Assembly: GCA_944319815.1 (NCBI GenBank)
Contig: CALUEX010000003.1
Span: forward strand, 55,384-119,383
DNA from: an uncultured Prevotella sp.
GTDB lineage: Bacteria > Bacteroidota > Bacteroidia > Bacteroidales > Bacteroidaceae
DNA length: 64,000 nt
Reading direction: 5' to 3'
This document shows, in pieces, positions 36,817-45,909 of this stretch (its first letter is position 1; each line of letters starts with the position of its first letter). The notes under the pieces are model-generated. The model did not search any database and had not been told where the DNA came from. It worked only from the letters and a program-made list of their open reading frames with translations. A program made the translations under genes and the position numbers.

Positions 36817-39660
36817 TCAACTGCGGCTGACCTGCAGGCCTACCGTGCTGAGCGACATATCCACGAAGCGGGCGTTAGCGTTGGGACGGTTGGCGTTGAG
36901 CACCTGCTTTATGCGCGCGGCGGCGTCCTGGTCCTTGGCGGCAATGTAGAGATAGCCGCCTCCGCCGGCGCCGGCCAGCTTGTAGCCGAGGGCGAGGTCG
37001 TCGATAAGCTCCGTCATGCGGCGCACGGCATCGGGGTTGGTGCCGCTGTCGATGGCCTGGTTCTGCTGCCACGTCTTGCGCACGAGGCGGCCAACGGCGG
37101 CATAGTCAACGCGCTGCATGGCCTCGTACATATCCACGGCGTGCTGTTTCATCTCGCGCAACTGGCGCAGCTCGTCGCTCTGGTTGAGGAACATACGGCG
37201 CACAATCTCGGCAAGGATGTTCTTCGCCGTGCGCGTTATGCCTGTATAATACAACAGGTGGCAGGGCTTATATTCAGGCTGCGTGAATACGTCCGACGGC
37301 AACCAGCGCACCGCCGGGTTCTGGTCGAAGCCGCGTTGGGTCTCAAGGAGCTTGACGCCTTGCAATATCCCGCCAAACTGGTCTTGCCATCCGCCGCCCG
37401 TCGTGAGCAACTGCTCAAGCACGAGCGTGCGGCGGCCAATCTCGTTCTTGTCCCAGGCCAGGCCGCAAAAGTCGTTAAGCGCGCCGAGAACCGTTGATGC
37501 AAGCACGCTGCTCGTGCCGAGTCCGCTGCCCGCAGGTATGGCCGACAGGAGCGTAAGCTCTATGCCGCAACCGAACGCGCGGAGCTGGCTCTCGAGCGTG
37601 GGAAACGTCTCCTCGCCGTAACCGGGCAGGAAACCGGCCAACGCCAGCGCAGCCTTGGGTATGGAGAAGGGGCTGCCCACATGGTGCATATCGGCAAGTT
37701 GCTCGTATGTACGCACCTCCTCAACGGCTCCGAGGTCGATGCTGCGCAGCACTACGTGCGGCTCCTTGCAAGGGCGCACGTATGTCTGCAACGGCGGTTG
37801 GCCGTTAAGCTCTATGGCGAGGTTGACCACGCTGCCGCCCTCCATCAGGCAGTAAGGCGGCGTGTCGGTCCATCCCCCTGCAATGTCGATGCGCACCGGA
37901 CTGCGCGCCCACACTATCTGGTCGCCGTAAACGGACATCCGCGGACGCTGTTTCTCGGCAAGGGCTTGCACAGTGAGGCCGTCACGGAGCAGCGAGAAGG
38001 CTTTTTCCTCCATGAGCTTCGGGTCTTTTCCGCCCAAGCGAGCAAGTTCCGAACGGAACATCGCGTCGCTTATGCGCTTCAGCAGGGGCGCACTTTCGGG
38101 TATTGGCGACGGTTCGGGAATGCCGAAACCGGCAAACTCCCGGGCGGCGTCGTCAAGGTCTATTTGGTAGAACACGCTGTGTTCATGGTTCTTTGCCAAT
38201 GCTCCCCAGTTGCAAGAGCGCATCTTGCGCCGCTGCTCCGTCAGCCTTACGAGGTTGGCACGGGCCGAAATGTCGTCGGCACTTAGCTTCTCGCACTGTT
38301 CCCAGATGCGCTTCCCTGCCTCAAGACTGGGTTCGTTGAGCATCCAGCGGAGCACTAATTCCATGTCGCTTGCCGCACCGTCGCACAACGGGAACACGCG
38401 GGCCGTCTGCATATCGGCCGCCCCATCGATGCCGTCAAGGCTGATGCCACGCTCCGCCGCCCAGTCAACGAACGGGCAACCGAGAAACTCCGTCTGTGCA
38501 TCTTGCAACGGGCCGCGGAACTTGTCGCCGTATCCGTAGGGGCGCACGGCGTACCCTTTGTCACCGACAGGCACTATGTCAACGCACTGCCCGGGGCGAA
38601 GCTCCACGTGCCAGTCGTTCTTAGGCACGCCCGTTATTATGTTCTCGTGGGCCAAAGTCCAGCCTTCGCCCACCCAGCTGTTCTCTATCCACAGGTTGAT
38701 GTTTGCCTCGGTGATAGCCGTCCGGGTGACGGCGTTCTGCACGAACATCGCCGGATGCGGCTTCAGCGAGTGGTGCATTATTTCGCGCTGGTCGTTCACG
38801 AGGTTCTGCACGGCAAGCGTGGAAGACACGATTTCGTGGCTCGTACCGAAATGGTAGAACTCTCCGCCCGGCAACGGGAGCACTGCCACGCGCAGGTTGT
38901 TGAGCTCCTCGTCCTTGATTGACGGGTCGGTGCCCAGCGCGCAGCCAAATTCGGAGTAGAGGTCGTAGTTCACCGTCTGCCCGTCACGTGTCGAACGCGC
39001 CATCAATAGCTTGACGGCCTTGTCGCTAAGAAGCCAAACACCTATGTCGGTAAGGTAGAAGTGGTCTTTCAGCAGTTCGCCGAGCGTCCTCACCGAAGGC
39101 TTCTGCATCATGCACTCAAGCACCGACGGAGTGTCTGCCTTGGACACGAACACACCGTGGTCCTTGGCTATTTCAGGGCCAAGCCACAGCCCGTAACACA
39201 CCACGTCGGCATCGGGCACGGGCTGAAGGGGCTGCGTAGCGCGTATGTAAACGTCGCCGCTGACTATCATCGTGTGCATTGTGTCGGGAGCAAGGCTCAT
39301 TATTTGTTCGTAAAGAGGCACTTGCAACGACAGCAAGTCCTGGCTTAACTTCTGGCCTCTTGCCCAGCGGAACACCGGAATAGGCGTCAACACCTTGCCT
39401 GACGGGGCGTATGCCGGCAGCCGTCGGCTCTGCCCTCCGGCGTGCAACAGCAGCCTCTTGTCGGACGAGAGCCACTCGTCAAAGGTACGACCGGCGGCGT
39501 GTGCCTCATAGCATGACCGCAAAAGCCACGTTGAACCGCCACCGGAGCCTATACGATGACCCACTGGGTCGCTCGTGCAAAACCACTCGTCATGGCCGTA
39601 TCCGGTTATTTCGTGGAAGCATCCGACAAGGTTCGGAGGCAAGGATAGTAACTTTTTCAT
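36817..39660 (-). CDS. fkp: Bifunctional fucokinase / fucose-1-phosphate guanylyltransferase
   Basis: The start is taken at MKKLLSLPPNLVGCFHEITG (39660), giving 947 residues, the normal Fkp length (about 949). The N-terminal half is a nucleotidyltransferase with GGQSRRLPAYAPSGKVL (about residues 78-94) and a beta-helix-like middle. The C-terminal half is a GHMP kinase with VRIDIAGGWTDTPPYC and the ATP motif LSAIPAGSGLGTSSVLAS (about 703-720), ending with KLAGAGGGGYLYI. It converts L-fucose to GDP-fucose for capsule and glycoprotein fucosylation, as shown for Bacteroides. This suggests salvage of host fucose. Flanked by repeat elements on both sides. Confidence 0.97.
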   Translation of the reverse strand: MKKLLSLPPNLVGCFHEITGYGHDEWFCTSDPVGHRIGSGGGSTWLLRSCYEAHAAGRTFDEWLSSDKRLLLHAGGQSRRLPAYAPSGKVLTPIPVFRWARGQKLSQDLLSLQVPLYEQIMSLAPDTMHTMIVSGDVYIRATQPLQPVPDADVVCYGLWLGPEIAKDHGVFVSKADTPSVLECMMQKPSVRTLGELLKDHFYLTDIGVWLLSDKAVKLLMARSTRDGQTVNYDLYSEFGCALGTDPSIKDEELNNLRVAVLPLPGGEFYHFGTSHEIVSSTLAVQNLVNDQREIMHHSLKPHPAMFVQNAVTRTAITEANINLWIENSWVGEGWTLAHENIITGVPKNDWHVELRPGQCVDIVPVGDKGYAVRPYGYGDKFRGPLQDAQTEFLGCPFVDWAAERGISLDGIDGAADMQTARVFPLCDGAASDMELVLRWMLNEPSLEAGKRIWEQCEKLSADDISARANLVRLTEQRRKMRSCNWGALAKNHEHSVFYQIDLDDAAREFAGFGIPEPSPIPESAPLLKRISDAMFRSELARLGGKDPKLMEEKAFSLLRDGLTVQALAEKQRPRMSVYGDQIVWARSPVRIDIAGGWTDTPPYCLMEGGSVVNLAIELNGQPPLQTYVRPCKEPHVVLRSIDLGAVEEVRTYEQLADMHHVGSPFSIPKAALALAGFLPGYGEETFPTLESQLRAFGCGIELTLLSAIPAGSGLGTSSVLASTVLGALNDFCGLAWDKNEIGRRTLVLEQLLTTGGGWQDQFGGILQGVKLLETQRGFDQNPAVRWLPSDVFTQPEYKPCHLLYYTGITRTAKNILAEIVRRMFLNQSDELRQLREMKQHAVDMYEAMQRVDYAAVGRLVRKTWQQNQAIDSGTNPDAVRRMTELIDDLALGYKLAGAGGGGYLYIAAKDQDAAARIKQVLNANRPNANARFVDMSLSTVGLQVSRS

Positions 39661-39696
39661 AATTAGCAACGTTTTAAAAGCCTAATAAAAAGAGCT

Positions 39697-39853
39697 GACA
39701 CCCACCCCAACCCTCCCAAAGGGAGGGGGCTTGAATACCTTAATTATATTATAGAACTAATTGGCTTGAAGTGCAATCTATGCAAAACCTGCGTCTGTAA
39801 AGACAGAACTGCACATCAAACTCCCTCCCTTCGGGAGGGTTGGGGTGGGTGTC
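39697..39853. mobile_element. CCCTCCC/GGGAGGG inverted-repeat element, copy A
   Basis: GACACCCACCCCAACCCTCC... (39697-39734) is the reverse complement, with few mismatches, of 39816-39853 (...GGAGGGTTGGGGTGGGTGTC). Total about 157 bp with an AT-rich centre and no coding capacity. It lies between yfhO-type and fkp genes. Confidence 0.75.
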
Positions 39854-39882
39854 GAGCCTCGTTTTTGGTTAGCGATAGTTCC

Positions 39883-42375
39883 TTATTTTTTCTTCTTCCG
39901 CCATTCAACATACACGCCGAAGGCTACCAAGAGAAGCAGCACGGCGTAAGAAACGTATGCCACTGTCTCGGTGGCAGTCACCGACTTGGGCTTGAACGTC
40001 AGCTCAACAGTATGCTTGCCGGGGGCTACGTTGACGGCGCGCAGCAAGTAGTTGACGCGCCCAAGTTCTGCGGGCTGGCCGTCAACGGTGGCCGTCCAAC
40101 CGGGATAATACACCTCGGAGAATACTATAACGCCGCCTTTCGACGAACTGACGTCATACTTCAGGTTGTTGGACATATACGAAACCAGCTTCACACGGGA
40201 CGTGCTGTCCTGGCGGGCAGCTGTTTTCAGCACACCCTCGAACCGCTTGTCGGCCACTGCCTCGTGGCGGAGGTCGAGCTTGCCGACGGCCTCTATTTCC
40301 TGGTTTGCGTTGCCGACGTAAGTCAGCTTGTCAACGAACCATGCCGGGCCATAGACATACGGGTTTTGCAGGGGTACGGTCTTGCCGTCCTGCAGGGGCA
40401 GGATGAAATAGCGTGCGTTGAGCATATTAAGCACAGGGAAGATGCTATCGCCTTTGACCTTGGCCATGTCACCGCCCGCACCGGCCACGGCGGGCATCAG
40501 CCGCTGCATCTCCGGGGCTATGTAATAGTCGATGATGTCCTGGTAACGGCGCAACTTTGCGGCATGGTAGCCGCCTATGCTGTTATGATAATACGACGTT
40601 TCGTTCTCGTTGAAAGTGTTAGACGCGAGGTTGAGCACGCGGAAGTTGTGCAAGTCGGTAGTGTCCCTGAGTATCAGTCGGTCTGCGTCGGTCATCTCTA
40701 TGGGAGCTTCGCGAACGCTCTTGTACACGAACATATCGTTGTTCAAGTAACGCTTGTCCACCTGCCAGAGGTCAACCAAGCACAGCACTATTACCGCACC
40801 GACCATATAGCCGGCCTTGAGTTTCTTGGCCTTGAACAGCAACAAGAGGAACGCACCTATTAATATAATGAAGAACGAGCGCCAACAGTCGGCCGTGAAG
40901 ACGGCACGGCGCATCTCACGAAGGTTCTCGATAACGGGCGTGACATACTCCTGCGGCAGCGTCATGAGGGCCTGCATCTCGCTTGACGATATGAAATCGC
41001 TGAAGAACAGCGACGGGAACAAGGCGAAAAGCAGGGCTACACCACCCGTGAGGGCGAAGCTGGCGTAGAACCACTTGAGGTTGCGCGTGAGCAGGTCGGG
41101 CTCGTCAACAATCCTCTTCAGCGCCAGCATGGCAAGCAAGGGGATGGTGAACTCGGCAATGACGAGGATTGACGCCACCGTGCGGAACTTCGAGTACATC
41201 GGCACGTAGTCGATGAAGAAGTCGGTGAAGGGCATAAAGTTCTTGCCCCAGGACAACAACACTGACAGCACCGTGGCCGCAAGCAAAGCCCACTTCATAG
41301 GCCCTTTCACGATGAAAAGCCCAAGGACGAAGAGCATCAGCACAAAAGCGCCCACGTAAACGGGGCCGCTCGTCATGGGCTGCTCGCCCCAATACTGGCC
41401 CAACTGCTGGTAGATGGGCGTAAACTCGTAGTTGGCTTTTGCCATGGCCGTCCCGCTTTCCGACAGCGGAACGCTGGCCCCGCCCTTGGCGTTAGGCACG
41501 AGGAGAGTCCACGTCTCGCCTATGCCGTAGCTCCATTGCGTGATATAGTCGCGGTCGAGCCCGGTCGCACTCTGGTTGGCGGCGTCTTTCTTGACCAATT
41601 CGCTCTTGCCGCGCATCGACTCCTTGCTGTATTCCCACGTGTGGTAAAGGTTGCTCAGGTTAAGGCATACGCCGATAAGCGCACCGACGGCGCAGGCCGC
41701 CGTGGCTTTCCAGAAGCGTGCAAGCTCCTTCTTGCGGACAGCATCGACGAGGAAGGCTATGACCATGAAGAGGATGACGAACAGGAAGTAATATGTCATC
41801 TGCACGTGGTTGGCGTTGATTTCAAACGCCGCGAAGATTGCCGTCACGATTGTCCCGAGCAGGTACTTGCCGCGATACGACAGCACAACGCCGGCTATCA
41901 TCGGCGGCAGGTAGGCCAGGGCCATGACCTTCCAGATGTGCCCGGCGGCTATGATGATGAGGAAATAGCTGGAGAACGCCCACAGGATGGAGCCCAGGAC
42001 GGCCAACGACTGCCTGAAGTCGAAGGCGCGCAGAAGGATGTAGAAGCCCAGTAGGTAGGCGAAGACGTACCATACGTTTTCGGGCAGGAACAGGTGGTAA
42101 GCGTCAATCACCGCGCCAAGGCCCTTCGTGCTGCCGTATTCGGGCGCAGTCTGGTATGTCGGCATACCGCTGAACACGGAGTTCATCCACCGTGTCACCT
42201 CGCCCGTCTGCTCGCGGTGCTCGGCCATTTCGCGCCCGATGCCCTTGCCGGCAGCGGCGTCATGCTGGTACAATATCTTGCCCTCGATGTCCGCGGGGAA
42301 GAAATATGCCACCGAGATGACCGCGAACAAGACCACGGCCAGGACGTCTGGCAAAAACTTTTTCCATGTATTCAT
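39883..42375 (-). CDS. YfhO family membrane protein
   Basis: The start is taken at MNTWKKFLPDVLAVVLFAVI (42375), giving 830 residues. About 12 TM segments occupy residues 1-520, followed by an extracytoplasmic domain (about 540-790) with PVLNMLNARYFILPLQDGK and a VVFSEVYYPGWTATVDGQPA segment, then a final TM near the C-terminus and a KKKK tail. This matches the YfhO/DUF6044-like group of GT-C-fold membrane proteins, implicated in lipoteichoic or glycolipid glycosylation in Firmicutes. In Bacteroidetes the function is unknown. A -7 element lies 39 bp upstream. Likely monocistronic. Confidence 0.85.
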   Translation of the reverse strand: MNTWKKFLPDVLAVVLFAVISVAYFFPADIEGKILYQHDAAAGKGIGREMAEHREQTGEVTRWMNSVFSGMPTYQTAPEYGSTKGLGAVIDAYHLFLPENVWYVFAYLLGFYILLRAFDFRQSLAVLGSILWAFSSYFLIIIAAGHIWKVMALAYLPPMIAGVVLSYRGKYLLGTIVTAIFAAFEINANHVQMTYYFLFVILFMVIAFLVDAVRKKELARFWKATAACAVGALIGVCLNLSNLYHTWEYSKESMRGKSELVKKDAANQSATGLDRDYITQWSYGIGETWTLLVPNAKGGASVPLSESGTAMAKANYEFTPIYQQLGQYWGEQPMTSGPVYVGAFVLMLFVLGLFIVKGPMKWALLAATVLSVLLSWGKNFMPFTDFFIDYVPMYSKFRTVASILVIAEFTIPLLAMLALKRIVDEPDLLTRNLKWFYASFALTGGVALLFALFPSLFFSDFISSSEMQALMTLPQEYVTPVIENLREMRRAVFTADCWRSFFIILIGAFLLLLFKAKKLKAGYMVGAVIVLCLVDLWQVDKRYLNNDMFVYKSVREAPIEMTDADRLILRDTTDLHNFRVLNLASNTFNENETSYYHNSIGGYHAAKLRRYQDIIDYYIAPEMQRLMPAVAGAGGDMAKVKGDSIFPVLNMLNARYFILPLQDGKTVPLQNPYVYGPAWFVDKLTYVGNANQEIEAVGKLDLRHEAVADKRFEGVLKTAARQDSTSRVKLVSYMSNNLKYDVSSSKGGVIVFSEVYYPGWTATVDGQPAELGRVNYLLRAVNVAPGKHTVELTFKPKSVTATETVAYVSYAVLLLLVAFGVYVEWRKKKK

Positions 42376-42413
42376 TGCTTTCCCTATATTTTGGATTGAT
42401 GTCATTCAGTGTG

Positions 42414-42421
42414 CAAAGATA
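42414..42421 (-). promoter_or_regulatory. Bacteroidetes -7 element for the YfhO-type gene
   Basis: The minus strand reads TATCTTTG, matching TAnnTTTG, 39 bp upstream of the start at 42375. Confidence 0.55.
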
Positions 42422-42517
42422 GAAGAAAAAAACGAGGAAAAGAAAGGGAACGGGAAAAAACATAACTTAAGCAAACAACGGCCAAGCACCAGATAACCAA
42501 CCCCAGCCACCTAACAT

Positions 42518-42693
42518 CCAACCCCCAGCCACCTAAAACCCACCCCAGCCCTCCCGAAGGGAGGGGGCTTGATTACCTTATAATATTGTTATTGTACACA
42601 TAAAAAGCACAAAAAGGAAAAGGAACGACCGAAGCATATCAAGCTCCCTCCCTTCGGGAGGGCTGGGGTGGGTTTTAAGTGGCTGGGGGTTTG
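42518..42693. mobile_element. CCCTCCC/GGGAGGG inverted-repeat element, copy B
   Basis: Left arm 42518-42573 and right arm 42638-42693 are 56 bp each and nearly perfectly complementary (about three mismatches), starting CCAACCCCCAGCCACCTAAA. The 64-bp centre is AT-rich. Partial extra copies of CCCCAGCCACC at 42500-42510 suggest a nested or decayed neighbour. No open frame. Confidence 0.8.
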
Positions 42694-42715
42694 TTATGTG
42701 ATAGGTGTCTTTTTG

Positions 42716-42810
42716 TCATCCAATATGTGCCCTTTTACCTTGCAAAACGTGTCCTTTTAGGCCGTAAAAGGGCACGTTTTGCAAGACGTCTGATTATCAA
42801 CGAGTTACCG
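42716..42810. repeat. REP-like AAAAGG/CCTTTT hairpin upstream of ftsX
   Basis: CTTGCAAAACGTGTCCTTTTA (42739-42759; 21 bp) pairs with 42765-42785 with one mismatch. The tail TCTGATTATCAACGAGTTAC (42789-42808) matches the GCTGATTATCAACTGGTT tail at 8131. Confidence 0.75.
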
Positions 42811-42931
42811 ACTTGCGGCAAAACGGTGCGTAACCGACGGCCTTGGCACGTGGCAACGAACGCCATTGAAGCCCCGTTCACCGCCAAAGCAAAAAGATAA
42901 AGGCGGCAAACCGTTAATAGTGGTTAAACCG

Positions 42932-42962
42932 TTGGCCAAGCGAAGTTTTTTTTGTTACTTTG
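42932..42962 (+). promoter_or_regulatory. Likely promoter of the ftsX cluster
   Basis: TTGG at 42932-42935 and TTACTTTG at 42955-42962, 19 bp apart, approximate the Bacteroidetes promoter with one mismatch in the -7 box. It fits the start at 42994. Confidence 0.5.
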
Positions 42963-42993
42963 CACCAAATTAGGTATATTATACCATCAAACA

Positions 42994-43872
42994 ATGGGTA
43001 AAAAGCGAAACAATACCCGCGTCCGCCACGGACTGCAGGGCATAACTTTGTGCATCAGCACCGCGCTGGTGCTGATTTTATTAGGTATGGTGGTCTTCTC
43101 CGTGCTTACGGCCCGCAACCTGTCGTCGTATGTCAAGGAGAACCTTACCGTGACGATGATACTCGGCGAGGACGTCACCGACCCGGAGGCACGGCAGCTA
43201 TGCAACGACCTGCGCAAACGGCCTTACATCAACCACATAACATACATCAGCAAGGAGCAAGCCCTGAAGGAACAGACCGAGGCTATGGGGACTGACCCGA
43301 GCGAGTTTCTCGGCATGAACCCCTTTACGGCTTCAATCGAGCTACAGCTCAAGGCGCAATACGCCAACAACGACTCGCTGAAATGGATTTCGAAAAACCT
43401 CAGGGGCGACAGCAAGGTGACCGACATCACCTACCCGCAGGACCTGATGGAAAGCGTAAACAGCAACCTCAACAAAATCAACCTCGTGCTGCTGGTGCTG
43501 GCCGTGCTGCTCACGTGTGTCTCTTTCTCGCTCATCAACAACACGGTCAGGCTGGGAATGTACGCCCGCCGCTTCACCATCCACACGATGAAGCTGGTAG
43601 GAGCGTCATGGAGCTTCATACGCAAGCCGTTCCTCGGCAACGCCATAGGCATAGGGCTGCTGGCTGCCGTGCTGGCAGACGCCGTGCTGGCGGGCGGCAT
43701 CTACGCGCTGTACACATACGAGCCGGGCGTGCTCACGGTGATAACGTGGCAGGTAATGGCCGTGACGGGCGGCACGGTGTTCGTCTTCGGACTGCTCATC
43801 ACGCTGCTGTGCTCATACGTGGCGGTAAACAAGTTCTTGCGCATGAAGGCCGGAGACTTGTACAAAATATGA
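42994..43872 (+). CDS. ftsX: Cell division protein FtsX
   Basis: The start is taken at MGKKRNNTRVRHGLQGITLC (42994), giving 292 residues; 14 upstream codons overlap the promoter. One TM segment (STALVLILLGMVVFSV) is followed by an extracytoplasmic domain of about 110 residues and three C-terminal TM segments (LVLLVLAVLLTCVSFSL, the IGIGLLAAVLADAVLAGG region, MAVTGGTVFVFGLLITLL), the FtsX topology. With FtsE it regulates septal wall hydrolases; FtsE is not in this window. It heads a conserved Bacteroidetes cluster with DUF3098, uppP, truB and queA. Confidence 0.93.
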   Translation: MGKKRNNTRVRHGLQGITLCISTALVLILLGMVVFSVLTARNLSSYVKENLTVTMILGEDVTDPEARQLCNDLRKRPYINHITYISKEQALKEQTEAMGTDPSEFLGMNPFTASIELQLKAQYANNDSLKWISKNLRGDSKVTDITYPQDLMESVNSNLNKINLVLLVLAVLLTCVSFSLINNTVRLGMYARRFTIHTMKLVGASWSFIRKPFLGNAIGIGLLAAVLADAVLAGGIYALYTYEPGVLTVITWQVMAVTGGTVFVFGLLITLLCSYVAVNKFLRMKAGDLYKI

Positions 43873-43889
43873 CACGCGGAGCGTGAACT

Positions 43890-44040
43890 AACAATTAAAA
43901 ATTAAAAAATAAACGGCGAGGCGGAGCGCACAGGGCCTGAAAGCAAGAGTAATTGCTTGTCTGCTCGTCCCTTGTCTGCTTGCAGACTAAAAGTATTTCG
44001 CTTGTCTGCCCGTCCCTCGTTACTCGTCAACTAAAATAAA
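43890..44040. repeat. CTTGTCTGCTCGTC-type low-complexity tract
   Basis: TTGCTTGTCTGCTCGTCCCT and CGCTTGTCTGCCCGTCCCTC (43951-44035) are reversed relatives of the tract at 4783-4950. A related run, TTGTTTGCTTGTCTGCTCGT, lies at 36769-36800 before the fkp stop. Confidence 0.65.
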
Positions 44041-44044
44041 AAAG

Positions 44045-44311
44045 ATGGACAAAAGAAATTTCGCTTTCGACCGCATGAACTTCATCCTGCTCGCGGTCAG
44101 CATGGCAGTGGTAATCATCGGCTTCATATTAATGAGCGGAGGCAGCACTGACGACAACTCCTTCAACCCCGAAATCTACAACACGATGCGCATAAAAGTT
44201 GCGCCCGTGGTATGCTTCATAGGCTTCGCGGCGATGGTCTACGCCATAATCCGCAAGCCGAAAGACAACAGTGACGGCGACAACCCAACGCAAAACAAAC
44301 AACAGGCTTAA
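44045..44311 (+). CDS. DUF3098 small membrane protein
   Basis: An 88-residue protein with two TM segments (MNFILLAVSMAVVIIGFILMSG and VAPVVCFIGFAAMVYAII) separated by the acidic loop GGSTDDNSFNPEIYNT, then a polar tail (RKPKDNSDGDNPTQNKQQ). I recognise the FNPEIY motif and size as DUF3098, found between ftsX and uppP in Bacteroidetes. Function unknown; the constant neighbourhood suggests an envelope or division-linked role. It ends 26 bp before uppP. Confidence 0.88.
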   Translation: MDKRNFAFDRMNFILLAVSMAVVIIGFILMSGGSTDDNSFNPEIYNTMRIKVAPVVCFIGFAAMVYAIIRKPKDNSDGDNPTQNKQQA

Positions 44312-44337
44312 CCCACACATTATAATAATAGGTATAT

Positions 44338-45177
44338 ATGGACTTACTTGAAACCGTCATCATCGCCATAGTAGAAGGCCTGACGGAGTTCCTGCCCGTA
44401 TCTTCAACCGGGCACATGATTATCGCGCAAAGTCTGCTCAACGTCGAGAGCACACCGTTCGTAAAGGCCTTCACGGTCATAATACAGTTCGGGGCAATAC
44501 TTTCCGTAATCTGCCTTTACTGGAAACGCTTTTTCCGTCCCGACACCCTGAGCCAAGGCAAGAGCTACTGGCGCGCCATGTATGACTTCTACGCACGCCT
44601 CGTCGTAGGCGTCCTGCCGGCCGTAGTGCTCGGGCTTGCGTTCAACGACTTCATCGAGTCAAACCTCGGCAACGTTCAGCTGGTAGCCTGGATGCTCATA
44701 ATCGGCGGCGTCTTCATGCTGTTCTGCGACCGCATCTTCAACAAAGGCAGCGAAGACACCAAGCTGACTTACAAACGCGCCTTGGTGATAGGCCTCGTCC
44801 AGTGCATCTCGATGATACCCGGCGTGTCGCGCTCGATGGCCACCATTGTCGGCGGAATGTCGCAAAGGCTCACCCGCAAGACAGCCGCCGAGTTCTCGTT
44901 CTTCCTCGCCGTGCCCACAATGTTCGGCGCCACGTGCCTTGAGACGTTCAAGCTCGTGACCCACGAAGACGGCTCCATCCTTACGCAAGGCAACAACCTG
45001 CAGATGCTCATAATAGGCTCCGTCGTGGCATTCATCGTGGCCATACTCGCCATTAAGTTCTTCATCAACTACGTAGCGAAGTACGGCTTTGCCGCGTTTG
45101 GCTGGTACCGCATAATCGTTGGACTTATCATCATCATCTGCACACTGTGCGGCGTAGAGATGAAAATGACCGATTAA
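44338..45177 (+). CDS. uppP: Undecaprenyl-diphosphatase UppP (BacA)
   Basis: A 279-residue membrane phosphatase that recycles undecaprenyl pyrophosphate, the carrier for wall and O-antigen sugars. Family motifs are EGLTEFLPVSSTGHMII (about residues 13-29) with the catalytic Glu and the Ser-rich loop, and SMIPGVSRSMATIVGGM (about 160-176) with the PGxSRS phosphatase motif. About eight TM segments; length is normal. It is followed 6 bp later by truB, so the two are co-transcribed. Homologues give bacitracin tolerance. Confidence 0.97.
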   Translation: MDLLETVIIAIVEGLTEFLPVSSTGHMIIAQSLLNVESTPFVKAFTVIIQFGAILSVICLYWKRFFRPDTLSQGKSYWRAMYDFYARLVVGVLPAVVLGLAFNDFIESNLGNVQLVAWMLIIGGVFMLFCDRIFNKGSEDTKLTYKRALVIGLVQCISMIPGVSRSMATIVGGMSQRLTRKTAAEFSFFLAVPTMFGATCLETFKLVTHEDGSILTQGNNLQMLIIGSVVAFIVAILAIKFFINYVAKYGFAAFGWYRIIVGLIIIICTLCGVEMKMTD

Positions 45178-45183
45178 GAGCCG

Positions 45184-45909
45184 ATGAACTTTCACGAAGG
45201 GGAAATAATATGCCTTGACAAGCCCTACAGGATGTCAAGTTTCGGCACGTTGGCCCGCGTCCGCTACCTCATTTCGCAGAAGCTCGGCGTAAAGAGGATG
45301 AAGACCGGCCACGCCGGCACGCTCGACCCGCTTGCCACGGGCGTGCTAATTCTGTGCACGGGGCGCGCCACGAAGCGGATAGAAGAGCTGCAAGCGCACA
45401 CCAAGGAGTACACCGCCACCCTGCAACTCGGCGCCACTACGGCCAGCTACGACATGGAGCACCCCGTAGACGCGACATATCCAACGGCACACATAACGCT
45501 CGGACTCATCGAGGAAACGCTCAAGCGGTTCGTCGGCGAAATACAACAAGTGCCCCCGGCATACTCCGCCTGCAAGGTAAACGGCGACCGCGCCTACCAC
45601 CTGATGCGCAAAGGCAGGGACGTGGAGCTTAAGCCCAAGACGCTGCGCATTGACGAAATAGAGCTGACATCGTTCTCGCCCGAAACCATGCAGATGTCAA
45701 TCCGGGTGGTCTGCGGCAAGGGAACGTACATCCGCGCACTGGCCCGCGACATAGGCGAAGCCCTCGACAGCGGGGCTTACCTTACCGCCCTGCGCCGCAC
45801 GCGGGTTGGAGACATACGGGTGGAAGACTGCGTAACGCTGGACGACTTTCCCCAATGGCTCGACAAACAGACCATAGAAGACATAATAACGGAGGAAAAC
45901 AATATATGA
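45184..45909 (+). CDS. truB: tRNA pseudouridine-55 synthase TruB
   Basis: A 241-residue pseudouridine synthase that modifies U55 in the T-loop of tRNAs. [19 protein letters not shown] (about residues 40-58) contains the catalytic Asp. [20 protein letters not shown] and [20 protein letters not shown] are further family motifs. It lacks a C-terminal PUA domain, as is usual for the shorter Bacteroidetes form. Its stop overlaps the queA start by four bases (ATGA). Confidence 0.97.
   Translation: MNFHEGEIICLDKPYRMSSFGTLARVRYLISQKLGVKRMKTGHAGTLDPLATGVLILCTGRATKRIEELQAHTKEYTATLQLGATTASYDMEHPVDATYPTAHITLGLIEETLKRFVGEIQQVPPAYSACKVNGDRAYHLMRKGRDVELKPKTLRIDEIELTSFSPETMQMSIRVVCGKGTYIRALARDIGEALDSGAYLTALRRTRVGDIRVEDCVTLDDFPQWLDKQTIEDIITEENNI

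Noticed and set aside
39661-42994. Complete insertion sequence around the YfhO-type gene
   Set aside because: Inverted-repeat elements flank the gene, but no transposase is present and the gene between is a normal membrane protein.
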